64,000 nt of DNA from Bisporella sp. PMI_857. Lineage: Eukaryota > Ascomycota > Leotiomycetes > Helotiales > Helotiaceae. The notes under the pieces are model-generated. The model did no database searches, had not been told where the DNA came from, and saw only the letters and a list, made by a program, of their open reading frames with translations. The stretch lies in assembly GCA_021307315.1 (NCBI GenBank), contig JAJSPD010000045.1:124001-188000 (forward strand), given 5' to 3'. A program made the translations under genes and the position numbers. Below, piece after piece: positions 11,807 to 25,777 of the stretch. The first letter of the stretch is position 1. Each line of letters opens with the position of its first letter.

Positions 11807-14800
11807 TTACTGCTGACAAAAAGGCAAAATACCCCATATTTCATTCGCCTTCTTGCAGATATACTCTGCTTTGGTAAGAAGTTTCCCGTGGTAATCCTTT
11901 TCTTCCTTGCCTTCCACCTTCAGCTTTTTTGGTTGTGCCTATGGATAATATTAGAGTAAACGATGCCGATTGAATGGTTTACAAACCTGAAGTAAAACAG
12001 GTAGAATATCCTTAGGATCAGCCGCAGCTATGGAAGCAACAGTCTTAAACCCATTTTCCCAAAACACTCGAGCTGTTCGACTTTTAATATATGAGATCTG
12101 TGCCAAGGCAAGAAGATCCGACTTCGCTCCTACAGATTGTGAATGATGTATACTGATTTAAACCAGAAAGCTTCTTACCAGCTTTCAGCCTGTCAGAAAA
12201 GTGATCCAGCACCGCTGCCAATGCACCCCAACTCATCCGTTGGCAGAACTGTATCATCCCAGCTGCGAAGCCATGGCACGTTTGCGCAAGATTCTGGACT
12301 ATGCCTCTAGGTAGGTCGTATTTGCGAGCCACGGCATGAATTGGCATCTCGTTGCATAAATCACGCAGCTGAAGGGCTGCATAGAAGCGTTTATACACCC
12401 GTGCAGTCTCGACCTCTCCAAGCGTACTCTCTTTCATCTCCCCGCCTTGAGCCATCTTACTGATCTTCGTCCTGCTCAAGCCCACAAAACCTAAAGCTCT
12501 TGTGTCGCTTTCATTAAAATCCTCAACCTCCTTGAGAAATACCTTCCAGTTAATAGCTGATCGTATAGCGTTGACCGGAGTAAAAGTATAAAGAACGTGC
12601 ATTTCGCCATCCATTACGAATGCCTGCAGAGCCTTAGTCAGCTCCCTATAGACAAAGAGGCCATCTTCAGGTGTGAGAGAAGATGCAACTATAGCGTGCC
12701 CCAAGAGAGTGGCCTCCAATTCCAAGCCGTTCTTCTTGATCATGCTAGTCTCCTCTAGATCTCGCAGGGTCGATTTTACCATCTCTTCCAGGTCATAGGG
12801 ATTAATAGACAGATCCTCTTTATCTTGTGCCGAACAATGAAGGAGCGTTTTTTTTATATAATCGCCAACTGAGTCTGTGGTTGTGGCTAACTTTGTGGCG
12901 ATTACCTCGAGAAGTGCTCGTTTGATGCCCTTCTTTCCAGGCAGAAGAGAACTTTTAACATCAGGGATCTCCGCCTCCATAAGCTCAGTGACATCTTCAA
13001 GATCACTTTTCTGACAGCAATGATATGTCTCGCCAATCTCATCCTTTCCTTTTCGTCCAGCTCGTCCTCTCATCTGGCGAAGCATGGAAGGCCCGACTAA
13101 ATCAGCACCCATCCGAGCACCATGAAGGATTACTCGTCGCGCTGGAAGGTTAATTCCAGCCGCCAGACAACAAGTCGCAACAACGACCTTAATCACTCCA
13201 GCATCGTACGCAGTTGCGATGAGATCCCGCTCTTCCGTTGTCAATCCAGCATGGTGGAAAGCCACGCCAACAGGCACGGTCTTCTCCATAACAGAATCCA
13301 GACCTGTCGGCGTACTTCGCAGATCAGCTAATAATTCTGCCCGTTTCTCTTGGATGAGTAGGCCTGTTTGCTCAACACGAGGCATGACCTGACTAATGAG
13401 TATAGCATCCCTTTCACAACCTGCTCGGCTACTGCAAAACACTAAGGCTCCGTAGCCCGACCAGGCCGTTTCGTAAGCAAGAGATACAACGGAGTTAGTC
13501 AATGCATCACTAAGCTCCTTGTTCGGGGAAGGTAGGATTATTCTGGACGACTGTAGCTTCATCTGAGAGGGGTTATGAGCCGCGACTGATCCCTGTGCTT
13601 TCACAAGCTCTGTTGCTGTCTTGTAAAACTTGCTAGAGTTGGCTGCGGGGTATATATTATTGTCAAACACAAGATGCTCTTCGATGGGAACAGGTTGATA
13701 TCTTGACCGATAGAATCTTGCATCATTCAGCCATTTCGCAAGTTGTTTTGCGTTCTAAGGCTTAGGTTAGGCGAACAGAGCAGACCAGAACTGTAGCTTA
13801 TAAACTTACATTCAAGGTCGCACTCATACCAATAATCTGCACACCCTGCTCTAGGGTGAGCAGCTTGGTAGCCATTACTTCTAGGATATAGCCTCGATTA
13901 TCATCATCGATCATGTGCAATTCATCAATCACTACAGCTCCAATGTCATCGACTGTATGTTCTTCTATAGCTGAATTAATGAGAGAATTGGCCTGTCAGC
14001 TATCAGTAGATTGTAAATAATAGCTGATTTGAACCTGCCCTACCTTTTCGATTGTGCACACGGCAATATCCATATCGGCCCAGCTGGCTTTAGACTTGCT
14101 GCCGCCAAACAATCCGACCACTCGAAGGTTGTCCTCATTTCCCAAACTTCGGAAGATGGTACTATGCCTCTTGGGAGAAGAGAGCCTGTGCTTGGCAAGT
14201 CCATCAACAAGTTTTCTAAGCCAACGCATTTTCTCTTGCACAAGAGCTACATATGGGAGAACTAGCAATGCTTTTTTCCCAGGGCATTCGATAACTTTTT
14301 TGAGCATCAGAATGTCCGCGACTAGGGATTTTCCACCACCAGTGGGCGCCGTGTAGACAAGATTTCGCTTGCCTCCGAGAGCACCACTTCGGAGAAGACA
14401 TTCTGATTGCCATGGATAGATGGACTTGACCCCAAGAGCAGCGAAATTGTTGACAAGACCTTGCAGAAGGCCATAATTTGGATGTGCAAGGTCCAGCAAA
14501 GGGTTAGATGTTGAGTTTGGAGTCAAAGCAAGAGTTTTTCTTTGTGAGTATAGTGTGGTCCCTTGAGGATCAACATCGATAATCCCTCCAGCGGTAAGAG
14601 GTGGATAGAGCTTGTCCTGGAGGCGCGGTCTTTGAAAATCTCCCTTATAGGTGTCGTTGATTGATGGTCCTTGATTTGAGACCGGCTCAAGAGTTTTCCC
14701 TCTCACCTCGTCGAAAGTCCTTTTCTGGCCAGCACGGGAGATGGTTGTGTAAGTGGCTTTGGCAGCGTCTACGCTTGTCTTATGGAAAATGCCGCCGCTT

Positions 14801-14862
14801 CTGTGGCCGTTCATCCTGCCTTGTCTCACTGGGCACAACAAGCACAGGGGTTTTGAGGTCAA
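11807..14862 (-). CDS. HELQ: HELQ/Hel308-type DNA repair helicase
   Basis: A 950-residue superfamily 2 helicase in five exons: 14862-14044, 13992-13810, 13754-12179, 12129-11987 and 11938-11807; introns are 48-55 nt. Motifs are in order: a YPWQSECL entry, Walker A APTGGGKS (residues 172-179), Ia-like LPYVALVQEK, motif II DELH (296-299), motif III IGMSATLN, an AFHHAGLT region, and motif VI QMRGRAGRKGK (about 561-571). PYVALVQEK and DELHMI favour HELQ over POLQ, and no polymerase domain follows, so this is the helicase-only form. It should unwind 3'-overhang or forked DNA during crosslink and replication-fork repair in the nucleus. The last two exons supply a C-terminal helical segment ending ICKKANEIWGILPFCQQ. 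A later ATG (14814) is possible because the first 16 residues are not conserved-looking. SNT2 is divergent, 2 kb away. Confidence 0.88.
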
Positions 14863-16876
14863 AGCACGTGTTTAGACGGGAAGATGAAAGAAAAATCACT
14901 TTCGACAGGCTATTTGTAGCTACAAGCTTAATGAGTGATGAAGCAGAAAAGAGAAAAACAGGGCAAAAGGCACCAAAAAAAAACACACTGAAATGCTATT
15001 GACGGCCTGATGGGGTATACTTTCTTATGGAGAGTTGAGGCTTGAGTGAGGTGGGATGGTTTCTGAATAATCATGGTAGAGTAGAATTAGCAAGAACGAT
15101 TGGACAACAGAGAAGGTTTAATAGGCACCGGTGTCAATATAAGGATAAAGTGGGGCTTACATGGCATCCCTGTCAGCAACCAACGTTCGGTCTTGATCAA
15201 GTTAAAACAAAGGTATCTCCTTTAATTCTTCCCGGGTTACAATAAACATCTTATCCAGTAATGGAGATACACGTAAGATGTATTCTTTCTAGATTCTATC
15301 ATCGTTTCTTCCACAAAGGCATTAAAGTCATTATAAAGGCAGCTTCGGCACCTAGAAGGGACTCTTCCCAGTGGCCAGATCTTGAACCACATTGATTATT
15401 ACCGCACATCGGTATCGGTAGCGTCTTTTGTGCTAGGTATACATTGTTAGGTGACAGCAGCATTAGGCAACAATCCTATGTCAATTCACTTGACAACTGT
15501 ATTAGGCGGCTTGGATAATTCTGAGGCTCTCTTGCGGATCTAGTCGGTGGGCTTCGAACCTGCCTCTGTAGCAATCCACAGACGCTTCCTCCACCCCAAG
15601 AAGTGTACAACCTCCCCAATTTAGTCGCTGTTATTATCATATTCTCGGATCTTAGATGAAAGCATTTGCCTGAGGCGATCAAAAGCCGTTGGGCAGCGCG
15701 GAACACGATGGATGTGAGGCAGCTGGAGTCACGACGCCATAATTATCCCCACTCCATAGCTGCTCAACAATTCATGCTAAACATTCAGTCTATTTTCTCC
15801 TCTTTGGAAGCCTCACTCTTCAAGCAAGATTTAAGCAAACATGCAGTTGTAGGTTGCTTATGGTTTCCATCCAACATCGACAGGTTTGCAGTGTCCCGAC
15901 CTGACTGATCATTAAAATTGAGTCTCCAAGTAACAAATCAACAAATCATGCTGATTAATCTTTCTATCTATAATTCTCCAATATTTGCTGGTACCGTCAT
16001 CCTTCCATGCCTTTTCTTTGTGCCACGAATAAGATGCGGTAATCAATCTACTCATTTGTTGACCTATACGGTCTTGGCATGGACAGCAAACATGAGTGAG
16101 TGTCATGAATCTGATGAAAATAGAGTCAAATACATCAGAAATGTCGAGCAATATACATATATATGCATTCTGTTGCTCTACATAAATCTCTTCCTTTTAA
16201 AGAATTAATTCCAACTCGTGATTCCTAACCGGTAATGTGATGTACCTTGCATTGTGGGGGGTGAGAGGGATTGATGGGCGTTTACTATTAGCTAGTCCAT
16301 ATGTCGCGTAGTGGGCCGGCTCATTCATGGACCTTCGTCCGCCGCCCACCCTCTCTCCCATGCTTCGTCGTGTGTGTTCGTGGTTTACCTAACTTAACCT
16401 TACCTTTTCCCAATCCATATCCTCCCCCAATCCTTTCAACCCATACATCTTGGAACAGAACCACAACCCTCCAGTCGTCCTCGCGTCGTTCTAAGATCGA
16501 TTAAAAATCCTCTCATAACCCATTAAAGATATATAATTTGTTCGCTCCTTTCTATGCCATAATTTACGTGTGCTGTCGATATCTGGTTGAAGGAGTCGAG
16601 AAGGGCCTTTCCCATATAATTGGCAGCGTGTTCTCCGCCAACACACTCCCTACAAACGCAGAGGCTCACCACCTCGCCTCTGCGACTGTGAAATACGCTT
16701 CACGAATCACCTTTTAGAAGTATTGGTACGGCGCATTATTAGACCCTGATGGGTCGATGCTTTGTAGATATCGCCGGATAGCCTTGTCCCGCACATTCGT
16801 GCCACAAGGAGCGTTGTCACCGGCAAGTTCGTCCGGCGTACTCTGATGCAAAGGATCTTTCAACGGATATAGCACC
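14863..16876. other. Divergent intergenic region between HELQ and SNT2
   Basis: About 2 kb with no supported gene. A minus-strand GGTTCGAA at about 15553-15561 looks like a tRNA B box, but the T stem does not pair. The final 500 bases have CT-rich tracts and are probably promoter and a long 5' leader of SNT2. Confidence 0.5.
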
Positions 16877-19800
16877 ATGACAAAGGACAATTCTCGTCAG
16901 TCGAGTGTCGCGGCGTCAGTCCACACCCCCGGAGTTCATGAAAATGGTGTAGTGGTTCGGCCACATGAGCCTCAACCATCATCTGCCCCTTCACCGCGCA
17001 TCCCGCAGTCTGACCAGATGGAAGTCGATACCGCTCAATCTACGACAAATGGCGATGTCGCACCGTCTCAGCCCCAGTCTCAGCCCATGACTGCCTCGAA
17101 TTCAACCTCTTCAAATCCGACAACGGAAGTCGCATCTGGAGTCGCTGCCATGTACGGCACTCGATCTCGCAGGACAACGACCGCTCGTCCTAATTATGCG
17201 GAAGATAAGGAGGTGGATTTAGATTTCGAAGTCGCATCTACTACAAAAGATACAAAGGGGCGCAAATCTACAAAGGGAGCAGTGGACTTGGGACCAACAG
17301 ACAGAATGGACTTCGTGCCCACACCACCACCAGCACAGAATGGAACGCCTGTGGAGGATCTTATAATATCTATGCCTAGCCATTATCCAACGCCAATTCC
17401 TGGCACATCTACGTTTTCGTCTAAACCACCGTCTTCTAAAAAACGAAAGACCGCGTCTCAATCAAATCCCACAGAAAACTTTCGACCTTATCAGCCCCCT
17501 ACACAAGCAGCGCTCCAACCACCTCCACCAAATACACGCAGAGCGAGCCATGCGGCAGAAGTAATATCGGGTATTCGGGAAACCAACATGCTCAGCTTTG
17601 ATGGCTGTAATTATCGGGTTAAGGACAAGAAATTAGTCGCAGATGATGGGACCGTCTTAGGAGTCAATGGTAAGCCAGATACTGCGCTAGATCCTGAAAT
17701 CATAAATTCTCACTAATTATGGCTTAGATCACGTATACATGGTCTGTGAACCACCAGGGGAGCCATACTATATGGGCCGCATCATGGAATTCGTACATGT
17801 CAATAGTGATCCAGCTCAGGCAGTCGAAGCCCTCCGTCTCAATTGGTACTACCGCCCGAAAGATATTGGGCGAAAGGTGAATGACACGCGACAAGTTTTT
17901 GCGTCAATGCACTCCGATGTTAGTCCGATTACGGCACTCCGTGGCATATGTCAAATCAAGCATAGGTGTGAGGTCGACAAGTTGGAAGATGTACGTGAGA
18001 CAAAGGATTGTTTCTGGTATGAAAAATTATATGATCGTTACATTCACCGATACTACGATGTCATTCCGACAAGTGCCGTCATAAATGTTCCCGCCAATGT
18101 CAAGAAGGTCCTTGACGAACGCTGGAGATACATTGTCGTTGAACCAGGTCGTGGAAAAGAACTTACTAGTGCTATCAAGTCTTGCAAAAAATGCAGCAGA
18201 TATTGTGCAAGGTATGTTCAAATTTATCAAAGCTTCTTCCATTGGTCTAATTTCATGTAGCAATGACTCTGTCGATTGTGCTGTCTGTAAGAACACATAC
18301 CACATGAGCTGTGTGAGTCCTCCTCTACAAAAGAAGCCCTCTCGCGGATTTGCTTGGGCTTGTGGTCCTTGCAGCAAAGCTCAGGAGCGTAAACTCGAAG
18401 CACGCAACACGCCAAATGTCAATGATGCCATGGTGGATACGGAAGAGGATGAGCTTGTTGAAGACGAGGATTCTCCCATGGAAGATTGCGCTCCTTTAAG
18501 TCCCGTAAAATTGAATGAGCCCGATATATCCCATGCCACAGGTCATTCTAAGCAAACCAATCAACCTAGCCCATGGCTTTTTCGGTATCTCGGAATTCAC
18601 TGCAAAGTTGAAGATGTTTTGGATTCGGATGATCGGATTTACCCAAGAGCAGGTTCTCGCCTTGGGGCGCGCCATCAAGCCAATGTTCCGGCCTGGCCAG
18701 GAAGGCCCATCGAGTACGTCAAGCCTATAGAAATTAAGAGGAAGTACTTGAAAAGCAAGAAGAACTCAGCGCTTGCGAAAGAAACTCTCGCCGCCCTTGA
18801 GGCTGACAAGATTGAGCGGGAGAATCGTCCGAAATGGGTCATGGATGAGCCTATGGGGTATGTAAATCGAGGCGAGGATTTAGATGATAGGGATCCCAAT
18901 ATTACGGCAAATCTGCAATTCAAGATGCCAGATTCTACAATACCTGAGCGTGGTATGGACGATACTCAGTCTCGCGCCACCCCAGATCGCGAGCAGGTAA
19001 TATACGATTATATGGGACGAGCAAGACCAATGGCAAAGATGATGGGATTACCTGAATTATCGACAAATTTTATGGATATAACTTTGCATGTTCTTCAGGC
19101 TAATAACTACGATGTGGAGAAGGCCCTGCGAGAATTGCCTAGCGTTAAAAAGGAAGAGTTCAAAGAGCCTGACCTATCCCCGGCTGAACTCAAAAAGTTC
19201 GAGGATGGTGTAACAAAATATGGTTCGGAGTGGCATAGCATCAAGAAGCATGTCAAATCTGTCAGCGCTGCCGATATTGTCCGCTTCTACTACACTTGGA
19301 AGAAGACGGATCGTGGAAAGCAAGTATGGGGCAAATTTCATGGCCGAAAAGGGAAGAAGGAGGCGAAGAAATCGGAATCAGCGTCAGCCGGCAAATTACA
19401 AGATGACGTTGCAGATGAGTACGATGATTCGGCCTTTGATAATAACAAAGCATTTGAGAAGAAGAGAAGGTTTCAATGCAAATTTTGCCTCACACAAAGT
19501 TCACGACAATGGAGGCGAGCTCCGAATACAGCTGCAGGCACTATGATTCCAGAAAATCCTTCTGGCAAGACTGGGAAAGAAAAGGGTGAAAAGTTGATGG
19601 TAGCCCTTTGCCGACGGTGTGCAGAGCTCTGGCGACGCTACGGAATACAATGGGAGGATATTGATGAATACCAAAAGAAGCTCGCAGCGTCTGGAGGACG
19701 AGTCTGGAAACGAAAGATAGACGAGGAAACTCTCAAAGAGCTTGTGGCTGCGAATGAGACTCTCTATGCACTCAATGGCGCACCTCCAATGGCACCAATC

Positions 19801-22143
19801 TCTGGCAATGGCACCCCAGCGCCAGCACCGGTTTCTTTACAGACAGGACCTGAACCACCGAAGAAGAAGGTCAAAGGAGCATCCGAGCATGAGCCAATTG
19901 AGCAGCCCACAGAGAATGGCAACATCGCAATTCCTCCTCCGTTAAAGAAGAAAATAGAGAAACCGCTTCCACCTCCACCACCACCACCTGAGCCTCCCAA
20001 GGCTAGGGTCCTCCCTTGTGCAATTTGCGACCAATTAGAACCAACAGGTGACCAGTTGCTTGCATGTATGGTTTGTCGTTTATCAGTGCATCGAAGTTGT
20101 TACGGTGTGGTTGGAGAGAATCGCAGTCCTGGCAAGTGGGCTTGTGATACCTGCTCCAATGATAAAAATCCACAAGTCTCCATTGTAAGTAACCAAACTC
20201 CCATGTCCACAATCGACACTAACACTTTCAGCAATACAAATGCATGCTGTGTCCGCATGAGTACACATCCTATGACTTTGTTGAGCCACCGAAAGCCATG
20301 CCCAAGAAGAAAAACGAGAAAGATCGTGAGAAAGATCGACTGGAGCGAGAAAAGGCAGTGAAGGACGCTGAGCATTTCCACAATAGACAAGTGGAATTGA
20401 ACAGACCTATCAATCCAAGGGAACCATTAAAGCGCACAGCCAATAACAACTGGGTTCATGTCCTTTGTGCTGTGTTCACGCCTGAAGTAAAGTTTGGCAA
20501 CGCCAAAGCGCTTGAACTGTCTGAGGGTATCCCCTCTATACAGTCTGCAAAATACGAGGAGATATGCAAGGCATGTAAAAGAAAAGGCGGTGCATGTGTG
20601 TCCTGTCGATCGTGTCATGCGCCAGGTAAGTTTTCTGCTTCTTCAATTAGAGCAATTCCTCTGATATTCTCTAGTTCATGTCGAATGTGCTCATCAAAAT
20701 GGCTACACTATCGGATTCGACGTGACACCAGTAAAGGGGTCTCGAAGAGACCATACAAATGTGGTCTCGATCAACGGTGAGACAGGCACAATGACGGCTG
20801 CTATTTGGTGTAAAGAACATGCTCCAACAAAGACTATTGTCCATGAGATTCAAGCTCCAGTTGAAGGCACGGAGCTTACTGCCATGCAGCTCTTTGTTCA
20901 AAACTTCAAGCAGGCTGACTTGACCCTAACTGGCACTGTCCGGAAAGCAACACTTATCTATCAGTCTTCAAAAGTGCTCAATCCGACACAAGTTGCAGCT
21001 CCACCAAACCGGAGAACATCAACCACGACCGTCGGTCGTGGTTCAGTTTCACAGGTGAAGCACGAGGACACCTCAAGAGAGGCACAAGTCATCAAGCCCG
21101 TTGACCTTGAAAAGGCGTGTATCACCTGTGGCATCGATATTAGTCCTAGATGGTGGCCTCATGCTCCGCCTGCTACTCACGGTGAAGTCAAAACCGAAAA
21201 ACCCCCGGTGACTAATGGTGAACCTCATGCTGATGAGCCTTCATTGACCAACGGAAATGGTGGTCAAGAATCTGTTGACAACAATGCCGGGAATATAGCC
21301 CTTGCCGTAGCAGCTTTGCATCAAAATACCACGCAGCCGGAACCCCTTCTTGCCCCGCAACCTGTTGTGACTGAATTCCAATGTCACAAATGCCATTGCA
21401 GAAAAGCTCAGAAAGAGCCGACGCCAGCTCCGGTTTCTCCTCCAAAAGAGCCAACTCCCCCTCCACCTGTGGAAGCCCCTTCTGCCATCGTTCCTCTCCC
21501 TGAATCTGGAGTTGCGCCGCCACCAGCGTCTCAGTATCAGTGGTCTCAAGCACCACCATATGTCTCGAATGCACCTTTCAATAGCTGGTCTGCTGCGGTT
21601 CCCAATCTCCATGGCCATCCTGTCAATCATCTGAATGGTGGCCGCTCCCCTCGTCTAGGTAATGGTGGACCTCAGCACTTCAATGGGCCGCCTCCTCTCG
21701 GGCAGCCTGCTAGGTCTCATTCGCCACTTCAAAATGGACATATTGCCCATGGTCCAAATGGGTATCCTCCGTCGCCACCACGTCGCCGGGAGTCCTTGTC
21801 ATCAGGAATCAATTTGCAAAACGGTTCTCAATATGGAACATATATATCGGCTCGCCCACCACCACCGCACCATCTCATGAACGGTGGCCCGCCGCCTCGT
21901 GCACCCGAGCATCCTTTCCAGCAGGGTACACAGAGACAACCAGACGCCCATTACTCCACGTTTGAGGCTACGCCTTCTCACGAATTTACCCAAACCTTTG
22001 GGCAAAGTCCATCGCGGACTCGAGAGCCAAACATGCACAGTCGAAATTTGAGCGATCCGCCGAATAATGGTGGTCCACCACAGGAAAGGCGGGTGAACGG
22101 CGGAGCGAGCGCAAGTCCCTCTCTAAGGAACTTGCTTTCTTAA
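16877..22143 (+). CDS. SNT2: SNT2-type BAH/PHD/SANT chromatin regulator
   Basis: A 1,687-residue nuclear protein in five exons: 16877-17669, 17728-18211, 18261-20184, 20232-20625 and 20675-22143; introns 47-58 nt. Domain order matches fungal Snt2: a disordered N terminus; BAH at about 235-410 (VCEPPGEPYYMGRIMEF); PHD1 at about 417-465 (CKKC...CAVC...HMSC...WACGPC); an ELM2-like stretch at about 550; SANT at 732-776 (FEDGVTKYGSEWHSIKKHV); a GATA-like finger at 832-880 (CKFC...CRRC); PHD2 at 1012-1057; and an extended PHD to about 1250. In yeast Snt2 works with Ecm5 and Rpd3 deacetylase in stress-linked transcription; in Fusarium it affects development and virulence. The C-terminal 400 residues are Pro/Gly/Asn-rich. 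They contain a CITCGIDISPRWWP half-finger and, about 80 residues later, FQCHKCHCRK, possibly a GATA-like finger with a long insertion. Confidence 0.93.
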
Positions 22144-25100
22144 AAGAACCTTCCTCTCATGTAGTATCCTTTTATTTTGGGGGGTTCGGTTCATAATGTC
22201 AATCATTTCATGTAAAATGATACACTCTTGGGGGAGGAATAGGAGGGAGGCTAGATGTCATTTTGAAAATTGGTTGGGAGCGTGGCGTTTAGAGGCTGGG
22301 CTGATGTAAAATAGAGTATAGTCTGGGTGTAGAGTAGCCTCGATTCGGACATGCATCGAGGCTGGAAGGGGTGTAAAAATATAGTCCATTCATTCATTTG
22401 TCTCAAGTCTACTCACACTTTATGATTCATGGAGTCTTCAGCGAAAGAGAGGGATGATACCGAACCATGACTACCCAGCTTCTGACGATTCTCTGATTCA
22501 GTCGCAGGAACTCATATCCTTCAAATACCAAAAAATCAGGGGTATTGCTCCTCAGCTCTCACCTCTCTTTTTTAGCATCTACACCCAAAAAATCTATTCC
22601 TCCGCTCTCTACCATACAACAGCTCTTCGGTCCTCAAGGGATATATCAAACAAAATCCTCCCCAACAACACGCCTCCCAACACACAATCCTATCCATCTT
22701 GTCCCGTCCAGGAGAGCACTGCTCGGGATGTGCTGGGAGAGCTGGATCAGGTATAAATCGTGCAACCACGAGGTCTCTACCGGCAGGGTCGCGTCGTGTG
22801 ATGGTGCTTTTGCGAGAGGTCGGCGTTGTAGGCCTTTGTGGGGGAGGGTTTATCGGCAGTTTGACGGGCTGTGTTTTGGTTGTGAGGGGAGAGGAAGGGA
22901 AAGGGAAGGGAAGTGAAGGCGAAGGCGATACCGGGTAGTGGGGGAGCCGGGGGACTTGGTGCTTAAGGGGAGGAAGGGGAGGATGGAGTAGAATGGGTGC
23001 TTCTGTAATGAAATTGGGAGCCCATAACGAGGATGGTGGGCGGTAGAGACGCAGAGGTGGTTGGATTGCGTAGGGAGGAAGTGGTATGATTTTCACTGCA
23101 TTGTGATATTTTAGTGGTGCTGGGTTCGTTTCTCTAGCTGGAAGCGGTATGAGAGAATGGTTTGTGGTGTGCTGGCATGAGAAATAGCTGGAGAGGTATA
23201 AATGTTGATCTAAGACGCATCTGTGGTTGAAATATAGCAGTTAACCGAGCATTAAACAGGGCCTTTTTCTCCTCAGCCTTTCTCCTTCCTCCCCCCACTA
23301 ATCCTCTCGTTAATAATATGCATATGCATGTATTGGTCAGAATCCAGGTCTGGGTCCAAAATGATAACCAAGAAAATCTTGCAAAGCCTTCAATTGCAGA
23401 GCACCCTCCATAATTTCTATTTTATACAAGCCATAAGGTGTAGGGAGTGTGTCGTAGGCCCTGTAGCTCTGACCCGGCTAGGCGATAGACCAGCAAATAT
23501 TGTATAGTGGCTGTGGCTATTGAGCCTAATGTTTCTACTCTCGTAAAATATTATCCGAAGAATCGGTCAAGCAAATCCGTGGATGACTGCTGGTAGCCGA
23601 GCTATAGGTTTTAGAATTAATAGAAATAGCCACTGAAGAAATAGTTAAGAAAGAGATCTGCGAATATTATGCCGGGATCCCAAGCGAGACGATTACACAT
23701 ATGCATAATTCCTTTTTATCAGAAGATTCATAAAGAAAACAAGGTTAAAGAAGGACAACAAATCAATAAAAACAGCACTTGGAGACTAGCAATCGGTGAT
23801 CTACCCTTGCGGAAACCTTTCCCATACACATTTACCTTTTGGCTTTACGCCTGTGTCTGCTTGGCAGCATACTGGCACCATGCTAGCGTCGACCTGCTGA
23901 ATACCGAGAGCAATACGAGGAAAAGGAAGAAAAGCTGAATAGCAAAGAGAGAGAGGCTGGCGCCGGAAAATATCAAATTTTCGGCTTTACTTACGCGACC
24001 AGAAAGTCAGAATCGTCCCACCTAGTTGCCAAAAGAGAGAAACTGGATAAGGGTCGCTTGCTAGACAAATCAAGCGTCTTGCCGTGACGGGCCTTATTGA
24101 CGGCGTGCGGACCATTCCGCTGCATATGCATGTAACCGCTTTGTCGTTATTTGCTTTTCTTTTTCCCTTCATCCATTCCTCCATTCCCTTTCCGACCTGC
24201 CACGCCTATCCCCCTTTATTCCTGTTAACTTTGACCTATTTCGAGCAAACAGGGAATGCAGAATCCGGAATAGGGAACCCTGATTGGGCCCCTTAAGTGT
24301 AAGCTTCGGCATGATGTTCGATGCCTTGATCAATCAGGAGCAGTGGAGGAGAGATGGCGCAAGAATACTTGCAACCTTGAGGTTAAGAGTTCGTTATAGC
24401 TAAGTATAAAGTTGGAATTCCATGGTACGATTTGATCAGCCTTTCTCAATCTGACCCCAATTGGCGTTTCTGGCGTATGGTATATGGTACTTCCGGTATG
24501 CCGCACAAGTATGGATGTCCTCGAGCAGGGCATAAAAGCAGGAAAGTCCTTGATCTCATCCAAGGAGTAGATCTTCGAATTATGATTAAACAGTGTCCAT
24601 TCGGTTTTAGCCTATTTTCAAGAATTGTTTTCTCTCTTGGTTTCTCTTCTACTATCTATATATAAAAAAATATCGATATTGTCTTTCAACAGCCATCTTG
24701 CGGTTCCAGGTCTCGGTCACAATTCAAGTCTCAAATTAAACCTAATGATCAGCCCGTCAATATACAAAACACACTCGAACAATATTTCCAGCTATAATGT
24801 GCTGGCTGGGTTATACATTCCATCAATGCGGCCACAGATGGTATGAGCCTCGCCGGATTGTGAAATGCAATCTCGTACAAGGCAACGGGCAATGCGTTCC
24901 GCTGAAGGGCGGTACCTGTACTGGCAGCTCCACGGATCCGTGTCCAGACTGTGTTACTAAACAGCAGTAGCGGGACCGGAGGACATGATAGATCTGATAC
25001 TCTGTTGAGCGGAACTGGAGTCTTGGGGGGATGATCATAATCGATGGCGGGCCGTTTGGAGTAGAGGCTGGTTTTTGCCAGCTATTCGGCTAAATGCTAA

Positions 25101-25777
25101 ATATGATTTTCGAGATTTCGAGGCTTTCTTCGATATAATATAATGGCTGAGGCGTTCTCAAGTTCAACTTTTTGGAAATGAAAGATCGGAGGAGAACATC
25201 GACGGATGAGCCCCTAGAACACCACAACAGCAGGATAGGGAGTAGAATAACGAGCATAACAAGGATGGGACAATAATAAGATTGAGTCAGTAGAATCAGC
25301 GAGAACAGTAATGATATTAATGACAAATCCTTACGCATAACCATCTTGATGTCTATGTGATTTAGTGATAAGCACAACAAGCGGAAGTTGAATCGTAAAA
25401 GTATTCTTGAACACGATATACATGATTGACTCTAATCTGATGAATAATTTAGTACCGTATGTGTCCCTTTGCAGGAATAATATTTTGTAGAGTCAGTCCG
25501 ACTTTAGACTTACTTAATGAGTCGTGCCTGAGCATCCCTCACTCACCATGCATTTTACACATAGTAAAAGAGCTTCTTTTCCTTCTGCTTTATCCTGTAT
25601 TCTTCAATAACAGATCCTACCAAGTCTCCTTGTACAACCATCGGGAACCTTGCCGCTTCTAAGTCATACAAGGTATCCCAGGCTTCCAAGGATCCTAAGG
25701 CTTCTTAACTGTCAGACATCCACGACTATCCCATACACTTGGATATCTGATTAGCAAATATGTGACGAGTCAAATAT
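22144..25777. other. Gene-poor intergenic region
   Basis: About 3.6 kb after SNT2. Overlapping frames on both strands at 22545-23096 (up to 174 codons, Pro-rich on the minus strand; a hydrophobic stretch near 22800-22880 on the plus strand) have no ATG-led, family-like or splice-consistent model. No tRNA, TIR pair or long repeat was seen in the rest. Confidence 0.45.

Noticed and set aside
15540..15600. tRNA-like B box (GGTTCGAA) on the minus strand
   Set aside because: The T stem beside it does not pair beyond two base pairs, and no acceptor or anticodon stem could be drawn.
22572..23096. 174-codon Pro-rich minus-strand frame and overlapping plus frames
   Set aside because: No ATG near the start in the minus frame; low-complexity GC-skewed DNA opens several frames at once and none resembles a family.
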